Source: Temnopleurus reevesii (taxonomy: Eukaryota; Echinodermata; Echinoidea; Temnopleuroida; Temnopleuridae). Taken from it: a stretch of 64,000 nucleotides of DNA. The stretch covers positions 169,767 through 233,766 of the forward strand of contig BQKZ01000031.1 in the NCBI GenBank assembly GCA_036244855.1. The letters are read 5' to 3'. Both the position numbers and the translations under genes were made by a program. The first letter of the stretch is position 1. Each line of letters starts with the position of its first letter. Shown piece by piece: positions 49,839 to 61,800 of the stretch. Under the pieces are notes generated by a model. That model had not been told where the DNA came from, searched no databases, and saw only the letters and a list, made by a program, of their open reading frames with translations.

Positions 49839-52800
49839 CTACAGAGCAGACATAGAAAAAGAAGATGGAAAGTTCAGAAATGAATGTATGCAATAAATAT
49901 GCACAAAGGGATCTTTTGAAGGAAATCACTCATGCAATCACGAATTCGAACGATAAACGCACTAATGTGGAATGACCTTCATTAAAAAAAAAAAGAATGG
50001 CAAAAAAAAAACGCATTCTTTCAACAATTTAGACTTAAAAACTACGAAATAAACACTATGATGATATGTAATTGAAATAATTCTTGCCTTATCACAACAT
50101 GGATGAACACTGATTGACAGTGATATATTGAGAAGCTGTGAAAAAAATTCACAGGCATTCACAGCTTCTTGGTATATCACTGTCAATTAGTGTTCATCCA
50201 TGTTGGGATAAGGCAAGAATTATTTCACTTATTTATCTACCCAGCCCAAAAATCATTCAATTGATATGATGATAGGGTGATCTTGGAAATTAACAGTATA
50301 GTCATCTTTTTAGGTACTGGCAATGGTAGGACATAGAGGGATAATGGATTATAGTATACAAACTGATATTAGTAACTTGAGATATACATGTATGCCTTTG
50401 TGAATATGTACTGGAGCATGCCCGGATTATGGTCTGATAACAATTTTGACCATAATCAGATAAGAGCAAAGTGTACGGTATTACTCTGTTGTTTTTCTTT
50501 TAGTTTAGTGTGAAGAGTGATCTTAAATGTTTTAAGATACTAGTAACCAATGAAGATTTGCTTATAAGTACAGAGAAAGAAGAGATATAAGATCTTTAAC
50601 TCAGAACATGAGCAGTAGAATTGTTTAGGTATGAATCGTACCTTGACTGTATCCTTATGGTTTGGGTTCTTCTCACAGTACTCTACTACAGCCTGGTAAT
50701 TATCCAAGCTGCCAATGAAAGGAAAGAGGAAAACAAATGCAACACCTTCAGAATGGTAATGTTTGGATTTGTAAAAAGGAAATTTTGTAACACAATGGTC
50801 TTCTACTAGTCTTTTAATTTGGGGAAGGGAGAGAAGATGAGGAAAATGAGAGAAATAAAAAAACATAGAAATAGAAGGAAGGGATGAGGGATGGAGACAG
50901 AGAAAAGGGAATAATGTTAACAAACATTCTTTTCTTCATCAATACCAGCATTCATTGTGCTTTTTAGTTTTTACAAAGCCCAGGTTAAACAATGTTCTAA
51001 ATGGAAATGAAAAGACTGAACGGCATGGTTTCCAACATTTCAAGAAATCAAGTTTCTTAAATTTTCTGTGATTTCACCATGATGGAGACACAAAATTACA
51101 GGAGAGTTACTTTGTATAAAGACAGACTAATACAAATTGATAATGGGCATATGACAACCAGTTTCAAATATGGAATCTATTTTTAGAACTATTACAGGCA
51201 AACTGATTACTTGCAATTCATGGGCAGGTGAAATTTCCCTAATGTGGTTCATTTTTATCTGATATCTCCCTGATTGCGAAATAAAAGCATTTTCCCCTTT
51301 ATTTCATGATTTCACTGGGTTTAGACCTCGGCTGGAAAGACGGTTCTACTCACCTAAATTGTAGATAGTCCAGTCTCTGTTGGGTGTTGGGTGTTACAAA
51401 CTTAGAGTATCTATATATATAGAATAATACAATGAGAATATGAGACTTCTACCAAAAGTAAAGGACCCATAACAAAAGATTCATTGCTTGCAACATTTGG
51501 GCTACATTTATTTCCAGAAAGAAGAATAAACCAGTTATATGAATATGACTGCATTTAATCTGGGTGATTTAGTAAAATACTGGTATATGTTTAGAATCAG
51601 CTATTTCAATGCAATTTGCTTATCAATTTTTACATAATGAATAAAAAATATGTAGAAGTTGTTAATTTTCTTTGTTTCAAATTGTAAAAATAGTACATAT
51701 AACAGTAAATCAGAAGACAAATACTTACAATCTACCAATACAGAAATATGCTACCAGCACAGGTCTCCGCATATCAGTCTCAAACTGATCAGGCAGCTTC
51801 CCCTCATGGTCCTTTGTTGAATCTAATCACAATGGAATAAACATATCATATCAAAGGTAATAAATTCCCACTCTTTGTTCAAGTCCCACTATTCTGAATT
51901 TTAAACGTTATCTGAGGCCCCCCAAATTCGCTAGTTGATAGTATACATATAAACCAACTTCCCTAAAAAATGCAGGATATTGGAGAGGTGTCAAAGTTTT
52001 TACATTATTGATTTTTTAAGATTGAACATTTCTCATGAAAAATCAAAAAATGACCTGTACGAAGACTACCTCATAAAGAGAAGCAATTGGATGGGCACAC
52101 AAAAGAGCCCTCCGTCATCTTATGCCTTTCAATCATTCAGAATTCCAACTTAAAAGGTATATATTAATCAAAGCTAATATTCTGGCACGTTCATTTAAAC
52201 CAAACTCATCAAGGGTTTTTGCAGGATAGATCAAAACTAGATGAATCCTCGACTGCGCACGGTCAAAATTTATGCCTCCGCCATCACGCAATCAGAAAGA
52301 TATGTACGGCTTGTTCCATGCCATCAGAAATCAAAAACATTTTACAAATTTTGGNTCATCTAAACCAAACTCATCAAGGGTTTTTGCAGGATAGATCCAC
52401 CATCCAGGTTTCTCAAAGGCATCAGAGGAGACTGAAGCATAATACCTGAGCCAGATTTTGACTCTAAAATACTACCAACGTAATTGACTATATCATAAAT
52501 GTTTGCAGATTTTCTTACAAGGCAACTTAAAAACCCAAACACAATAAAACATGATTTCCTCAGAATCCATAAGTCTCTTCAAGCAGATCATTTAACTTAT
52601 GAAATTCATCCCAGACTCAAAAAAATAAACACATCATCCTGCATGGATAATGGCAAATATCATTACAAATGTTAATACTTACCAATGAAATCTTTGTAGA
52701 ATGTCAAACTCTGCTTGCACCTGTAAAGATAAAACAAAACCATAAGACCCATACATTATATGCACATATTAAATCATTCAGAAAAGTTATATTCAACTGT

Positions 52801-55800
52801 TTTGTTTTCAGAACACATTGCCTTACATATTGCTATTTGAAATGACAGTGTGAGCATACCATACATGTAGTTAACTTCTTCAAATTCCAACTTCTTTAGA
52901 ATTTAGAATGTGTAAATAATAAAAAGACAATTTGAAATAAGAACGAGCACAGAAAATGTTATTGGTGTTTTCTATTCAATATGCTTTTAGCAATTTTCAA
53001 AAGTTTTAAATCGCTTTGAGTTTGACTCACAAGGTGTTGATCTTGCTTGCTACTTTGGGTGTAGGTGGTACTCTTTGTCTCTCAGCCAGAGATATCTTTA
53101 GATCCATCATCTCACTGGAAACAAGAAGATTAATATTGCATTTTCAACACGTGACAGTTTCATGGGAAATTGCGATATAAAAAATAGCAAATACATGTAT
53201 CACTTGGATACCAAATATAAATGTACAAGGTGATGGTATTTTCTTTCAAATAAATACATCTCACCCATACTTCTTTCACTAAAATATAATGTGAGGAAAA
53301 TGTAGGATGAAATACAATGCTTACTAATGATACAAAAAAAAAAGAGAAAATGAATCAAAGTTTTATTAATCAATGATCATTCCACATAAAAAAAGTAGGT
53401 CAGTTCATTGCAATTTTGCATACTATTAGAAGCAATACTAGGCTAAGTTCAATGTTGGAAGAGTGGATACACAAAGAGCACTAATGAGATAAAAACCAGG
53501 TCGTGTCATGGAGATTTATAATGCAACAGGAAGCATAAAGTTTAACCAGAAGAAGAAACCATAAATATGACACAGGAGACTAGTATAGATCATAATTTTA
53601 TGCAGTTTTAGTTGTAAATCTACTTGATATTTTCCTATCAGCTTATATGAATGAAGTAAAAGCGATTATTAGAGAGAAGAGGAATATGATGATAATTAGA
53701 AAGAGAGGTGAAAGATTTGATTCATATTGTGCCACATCCATTCATAAAGTTTGTAACAAAAATGAGTGCTTAAGTCTTCACATATGGAATTCAGATAATG
53801 TTATTTCTAAAGACTACTCTCTTGAAATTTTTGATGAGCTCAAGTATTGTTAAGAAGTACTGTTGATTCCCCATAGTGCTGTTTTAAATAGAGGATCAAT
53901 AATGAAATGCTTTATGCCAACCATTGCTTTAGTCGTATTTCAATATCATAGTCACAATTTCAATGATCCAAAATTTGTGCAATATCTGAAGCTCATTGAA
54001 AATTTACTTTTTCAGAGTGGTAAAAATTGTTTTAAGGAAGAGATATTGAACATCAAAGAGTATTTTGGACTATTCACAAATTATACAACATTGCTGACAG
54101 ACTACATGTACATTATCATATGTAAATTGAAGCCATGTCGCCCTCTCCCCCCCCCCCCCCCCCAAAAAAAAAAAAATCATTCTCAGGTGCGCTGTTCACA
54201 TAGCTCCTCACCTCGGTTTAAGAAGTGTCGTAGGAGAGCCTGTACAATCATCAACATCACACAGTGTATAAGTACTATCATTCGGTTTCACTAAACCAGT
54301 ACCCCATTTAAGAGATGGCTCACTACTCTTTAAAAAAAGTAGTCAACATTGACTTGAAGTATAGTGTGTACCCATGAAAGACAAGACCCAACAATTGTTT
54401 TACCTGTAAGTCTCTGCTAATTCAAACATAAGCTGTCTACAGATGGTTAGAAAGTGTTGTCTATTCAATCCATCCAGCATGTCAGTCAACATGTCTACCC
54501 GTCTTTTATGCATCTTACATCGCCGCTCAAAATCAGTCTCAAAGAATGCAACCAATTTGAACAACTGACTATGATCCTGTAGAAGTGGCAAGATAAAAGA
54601 ATTCAAAGAAACTGATGAATATAAAAAAGAAACATTTAGTAAAAAGAAAGTGATAACATATACTCTTCAAATACTATATTGTTGTAGAATTCATAATATA
54701 TTTTTTATAATGGCTTGTATTGTTCCCATTTCACTTTAATTTTCAATTCAATTTAGTTCCAAAATCAATCTGCTTTTATTGTCAAAATAATTACACCATA
54801 TATAATAAAGGAGTAATATCATTTTTGTCTGGACTGCACAGACAAAATACAAAACATAGACTGCTCCCCATTTTGATACAGTAGTTTAGGTCATAAACCA
54901 GTAAACAATGCAAATTACAATGAACACAAAAGACTTACTTTCACAATTTCTATATGATCAGAAACAAATCCATCAAGAACATAGTATTCTTTTGCAGAAT
55001 TAATCCACTTCTGAGCAGGTAAGAAAAGACTACGAGCCTGTACAAGATAATAGATATGAAATGCAATTTAAAATATAATTTTCACTGCATATTGCTTATT
55101 TACAACTTCTTTGAAATCAAGCACAAATAATCATTCTGCTACTATTTATAATATTTCAGAAATATCTACTTAAACCCTGCACAATAATTATTAATATTTC
55201 AATTGAGGAGGGATAAACATTCTAACATCTCTATCGTACACAAACATAATTAAATTGATAATTACAAACTGGTTATGAGATGATATCATCATTATTGGAA
55301 TGCCGCGAACGTGTTAATGAATATGTTAATAAATACAGTACAGCAGGTATCAAAAACTCATCCTTGACACATTGTCAGAAAACAATGTCCATGTGTATTG
55401 AGTAACATTTTACTAAAAAATGTCCATTGAAAATATGATGTCACATAATGAGAAAATCAAACAGTGATTCAGTAAACATATCAATGTAAAAATAATACCA
55501 ACCTAAGTAATTGAGTGAATGCCAGAGAAGAGCATATCGCCTGAACACAGGACAATATTTTCTGTTCTTTGATACCTCACCCAATGAATAGAAGGATTAA
55601 TTGTGCCCATTTCTCTACCTAGTTTTGTGTTTCATGCACTCCGAGCTTGCCAAAAAGCTTCCTAAAGCTCCAAACTTAGAACAGTGCACATTTAAGTAAA
55701 AATCAGCACTTCCTGTTCTTCCATTGTAAGCCTATGAATAGAGGGATTATTCTATTCACCTGAAACAAGATTGGCCTGTTTTGTTCCTTTGTTTCCTATT

Positions 55801-58800
55801 ACAAGGTGTGAGATACTAATCATCCTTCTAATCTCATTGCCTATCTATTCTCCTGCATAGAGATCATGTATTTGATAATCCATTTTCTGAAATTAGTGCA
55901 GTTGACATCCAAAACCATACATAAGGCTGCAATACATTTGGAAGAAAAAAATACCACTAAAATAGCTCTGTATCCAGTACACTGATGAACCAGTCACTTT
56001 TACTATTTTGTTCAATCTATCCTAGGATGTGAAAACAGTATGGCAGCATGTATGCAGGAACTAATCATCAATGCAGCCAGGTTTTACTACATTTGTAGAG
56101 CACTTATGGACTTCTCATAAAGAGGTGATGTGTGCTCTATAAAACCTGTTCATTAGTATTTGTAGTATCCTTGTGAAAGATTAAAAAAAAAATGTAATTA
56201 GTATATCTTCAGGAAATTACCTACCTTTAAAATTTTGTCTCCTACAGGAGCTAGAAAGGAAGCTGATACAAAACAATGCTATCAAACACAAAATATCAAC
56301 CCTTGTACCAATTGGCTTCTGAGTTCTGAAAATCACCAAAAGATTTCAACATCAAATATAAACCATGTAGTTTGGGTAAGTAAACTATTGATATCTACAC
56401 TGAGTGTAAAAAAAAATGCATTACTTACCTCATCAAATGTTGTAACAACCTCGTCTCTGACTTGGCTCTCTATTGATGTCAATTCTAATGATTCAAAGCG
56501 TTCAGCTAGCTTGTCATCTTCCGTCCCATTCGTTGTCTGATCATCTTGAGCTTGGGTTATAGAGGGCGTTTGTGTGCTGTTGCTAGATGAGGAGGGAATG
56601 CTTGATGCATTCTCTAGCGATCCATTCAGATCACGTTCTCTTTAAAATCAGAAGAAGGGAAAGTTGTCATAATATCAACTGATATGGCAGAGTTCAAATA
56701 ATCACATTGGACATAAATAAATACTGTATTAGGTGTTCTTAACTACCAACTTGGATTATATTGTACTAAACATCTTCATTGTCTTATATTTTCCATTATC
56801 ATGTTGTCTTAAGATGTCTAAATGTGATTGCAAACTATCTATATCAATTTGTACCTTAACCCTAAAAAAGGCCGGTGGGGGGGGGGGGGCGTTGAATCAA
56901 AACCCTCCATCTTGAACTTTCGCAGAATGTATCTGTAATGCGAAGAGGTATGTTTCAGAATGTTTCAGAATGATGGCGCAACTTTTTAATCCAAACTTGT
57001 TGTGCCCGGGGTTCGCTTTAGAAGCCCCGCCTACTTGAAAAAAAGACTTGACGAGCCCAAAATGGCTCTAAATTGTGATTTTTGTGTACAAAGTCAATGT
57101 AAATAATTTTTTCGGTAAATGTTAATAAATATATTGATATCTTCACTTGAATATGATCAGTAATAAGAGAATTGTCTTTTAAAGAGTGCAGGAATGGCTA
57201 GTGAATGAAGAGTGTGGTGAATTAAGTTCCTCGTACAGTGTTATTTTTTTTGCAATTAATCTTTATGTGCTGCATTAATTCTGAATGGAGGTAATTAGCT
57301 TGACCAGAACACAACTCCAGCAAATCAACTTTAAAAATGGAAAGTACTCAAAAATTAATATGCTCATTTCCTGTGTATTCATACACAAGAGAAACTCCCA
57401 TGCAAATCTGTGACTGAATCCGAAACATATTAACAATTTGGATTATTCTGTTTTTAAGAAAGGTAATACTTTCCTTCCTGTTCTTCCAATCTCGGAGACA
57501 ATTCTCCACACTGGAGGAAGCCAACCAAAGAAGAAGAAGAAGAATGTCTTACTTTGAGTACTGCAGTAATGCGATGCAGTATTTGACCCAGCATCTATTG
57601 ATGTCTGCCTTGCGACTTCTTATGTTTTCTTGCGAGGCATCCTTGTCATCTTTCTCCATGTCCTCTGGAATAGGCTTGTTTTCTGCTTCAGAATAGATGC
57701 GTGTTGCACTGGCTGTAAACAAATGGGTAAAGGAGAAGAACGATTCTATCATCACCTTTATAAATAATTTATTAAACCTATGATGGCTATAAATTAATCT
57801 CAGTTATTAGAATAATATTTTCAAAGGAAGAATCATAATTTATCACTATGGAGAAAACTAAGCTTTGTAATGATAAAAAGGAAAAGAAAAAATTGAAACC
57901 ATGTGATCTTTTAAAACAGATCAATAATTTATATATCATCTTTTTTTTACTAGAAAAAAAATCCATTGTTCATATAATTTTAATTCTTGTTTATACATCC
58001 AGAAGTGGCTACAAGTGGCCTCATTCTATGGGAGCCACTGTCGCAGAAAGCACAAGACCTATGTTGACACTTTACAAGCATATGCTGGAGCAGTTGGCAT
58101 AGACGAACTGAAAAATATCATGATGGACAGGTGTAACTCAAGGATCCATACTAGGTCTCGGTAGTTTAGCCGACCTGGTAGGTAGGTAGGTTTATACATT
58201 GACACTACAAATAGACTAAGAAAACTATGCAGGCTGAGAAGTGATACAATACATTACAAGATAATAAGGCTAATTATTGATGAATATAATGCATAAACCT
58301 CACCTAAGCAATGTCTCGCCCTTGAATAATCATCTTGTGTGATGTAATATTGTGAGAGAGTAGCACAGTTAAGAGCCCAATCTGTAGGATCGTATTGATG
58401 AGTTGTCAGCTGTCTTTGGAGTGTCATGTGACAATATTTGGCAGCCTGTAATCAACAACAAAAATAAATATAGTATTGATTATAAAACATGATAAAACTT
58501 TTACAAAACACTTCATAAATAGCTTTAAACATTTTGTGCATTATTACCCTGCTATAGAAAATCTTCCAAATCTGGCATTCATTATCTTTTAGGCATCTCT
58601 TTCTATGGGTACCCATTCCCCTTACTTGGTTCTCCTGTTTATTGCTGAAGGAAATATATGGTGAGATTTGAACCCTCTGGTCAAAAGGCTAAATTTATAA
58701 CCACTTCACCATAATACTTCCACACATAAAAGTAAAGCTAATTTATGGCACATAAGTTTCACATGTCAAGTCCAATTTGTTTACTAATTGCTAACAAGAT

Positions 58801-61800
58801 ATTTTTGCATGGTACATGCCAATATCTGATTCCCAATATAAGTTAGCTAAATAAATTTCAGTTAGAGATAAGTATCTATTATTAAGATTACCATATTGAA
58901 AAATATTGAAAAATAACCTGTGAAATAAAAAAATATTCAAAGCACATATCGGCACAATCAACGACAGATATGAATCAATACCCAAATATTGAATAGTTCC
59001 ATAGATCATAAAATGTCTACTCACAGTATGTTTTTCATCTTGTTTCTCATAAACCTGGGCCAGATAATAAAGTGTGAGAGTGTAGCATTTCTCAAACTCC
59101 CGTTCTCTGTCATGGTCTGATGGAAGATTTGCTTCTGACAGGAATAATCTAAGAAAATAACAAACAAATAGAATGTAAAAGAGAGGATCTTATTGTGTCC
59201 TTTATTGTGTTTTTTAAAAATTTCTTTATATATAACTGTTTTTACTTTTTGTTTTTCATTTTAATTTATTGGTGAGCTACTTCAAACCACATTTATTCTC
59301 AAATTAATTGATTTCATCCAATGTAACTATAAGTGAACATATCAATGAATCTACATGTATGAATATCTACTGAAAACATGATTTACATTGAATTTGTACC
59401 AACAAAAATCACGATATTTAGTCATTTGGTCTTGACAAATTATTTTCCAAGTGGGTATGGCTTCTAAACCCAAATCAACACCCAGGTACAACAAATTTGG
59501 TGTAACAAGTTGTGAAATTCTTAAAAGAAAAAAGTCAGGAAATTTTGCGTTACAAATATATCAAGCAAAAAGTTGTGGGGAGGGGTGTAATTCCTGTGAT
59601 CTACCTGAAAATGGTAGAGGAAAATGGTAATTATTATGTGGGCAAATGTAGTTTGATTATTGCAAAAGCCTTAAAAAAAATTGCATTCATTTTATCCTCA
59701 ATTTTCAATGAACTTTCTTTTGAAAAATATTAAATTCTTGTGACTGATATTTGTGTCCTAAAATAGTGAAAGTCTTTCTTAAAACATGAGATTTGACTGA
59801 TCAAATAATTCTTACTCATGGATGGAAGCTGGCGATGAACCCACATCTTTTTTGAAGGTCTTAAATAAAGATTGAGCTTCCTGCAATTGTTCAAGAAAAA
59901 AAGAGAGAAAACTTTTCATGATGCTGTGAGTAAAAATGTTCATTTAAATTAAAACAAATGTATTTACAGTTTGAAAATTACATAGCAACAACAAAGTTTT
60001 CTCAGAAATTTATATAACCTTTATGTATGTATTTAAAGTTTAAACTTTACATAGAACAACAAAGTTTTATCAGAGATTTATATAACTTTAATGTATTTAG
60101 AATAATTATCTAAATAATCATTAAAAAGTGACATACTTTGAGGAATTCCATTGCCTTGGCATGGTCTCTTCTTGTACACCAAAGAATTGCAAGCTGGAAG
60201 AAAACAAAACAAATGTGGGTGTTAAAATAGTGAACATTACAATAAAAAAAATAATGATATTGAAAATAAATGTAGATTATAGAGCACATGCCTCCACTCT
60301 ACAGAGTGCTTGAGGTGTTTTGTATCATTAATACCTCGTTACTACCCTGGCCTTAGAACGGCATACAAAAGTGCTCAACTTCAAAGAAAATTCCTGCAAG
60401 ATACCCATTCACCTCACCTGGGTTGAATGTGATCCTTTGTCTTATGGGCAACCAGTGTAATTCAATAAGCACAGGGGTAATATGAGAAAATCGAGAAGAG
60501 TTGGACACAAGTCTTGCACATGCATTTTGAACACGTTGAAGCCGGGAATCAGGCAAGCCGTACAACAATGCATTGCAATAATCTAATCTACTACTAATGA
60601 ATGCATGGATGAGGGTTTCAGTGTCCTACGAATGTGATGCAAGTTGTGTAACATATAAAATGCAGACTTGCACGTGTTGGAAATGTCCTTTTCCATATCT
60701 AAACGAGTGTCAAGCCAGACTCCAAGATTTTTTACACAACTAGATGATTTCACTTCAGAGCTACCAACTTTTATGACACATGAATCAAGCTTTGCCACTT
60801 GCCTTGGTGTACCAACAAGAAGAAACACTGTCTTCCCATCATTGAGCATTAACTTGTGTTGGCACAGCCAAGACCGGACATAGCTGATACATGATTCTAG
60901 GATTGAAATACTGTAAGTGTTATGTTCCCTGTCAGGGCTAAATAATATATACAATTGAGTGTCGTCTGCATAGCAATGACATGAAATGCTAAAGAAACGG
61001 CTTTGAATTGTGTCGAGAAGATTTGTTGTGTATAGTGTGAAAAGGAGGGGTCCGAGGCGTGATCCTTGCGGCACTCCATATGGAACATCAAAATTAAAAA
61101 TAGATTTGCGGTTGCACCGTGTAAGTGTGCAAGAGTCTTTCTAAAACATAGTCCTAAATCTACCCAAGATGGGTTAGTCAAATCTACCTAGAATATTGTG
61201 TCTTTATCATTCTTCTTGAGCCCTGCTCAGTCTTTCCAGGACAATATTCTAAAAAGATAAATTTACACATTACCAGGAGAAGCCGTAAATCTTTTCAAGT
61301 GGATAATTGCTGAAGGATATTAATGCCATGGGTGGGTTTCGAACCATAACACTCTGTTTAAAAAGGTGACAGTCAGAACCACTTTACCATGATGCTTACA
61401 TAAATGAACAATCACATATTATACAAAATAGATCCTGAAAGTATAAAAACATGAACTATCCCCACCTGGTTCAATGTGTTCAATGCTGTGGTGACACACC
61501 TAGGATCCAGCCTATGTTCCTTCAGGATACCCTCAGATTTAGTGAGATGCTCATGGCCTGAAGATGTCTCCTCCGTCTCAAGAAAGTTTACTCCCAATTG
61601 ATACTCAATCACTGCTGCCTGAAACTTGAGCTCTGACCAGGAAAATAAGTTACAAAGAGTTGGAACATATAAGGGTATCTTCTGAAAATATTTTCTCTCA
61701 AGATCCTAATGTCATTAAGCATTGAGCATAAACTAAGTTGAGAATTTTAGGTTAATGTAAAATGAAGTTGTTAGACTGCAAATTAAATTACATTTGACAA

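Noticed and set aside
50540..50923. 127-codon minus-strand ORF as an independent gene
   Set aside because: Only 50642-50708 is coding (KIFBP exon 16). The remainder is intron sequence on either side.
53863..54294. 143-codon plus-strand ORF
   Set aside because: It runs through a C-run/A-run homopolymer and sits antisense inside a KIFBP intron. There is no domain I recognise.
61335..61389. A tRNA gene
   Set aside because: Pol III boxes are present, but no acceptor stem or cloverleaf can be drawn and a second diverged copy with the same tail exists, so SINE is better.
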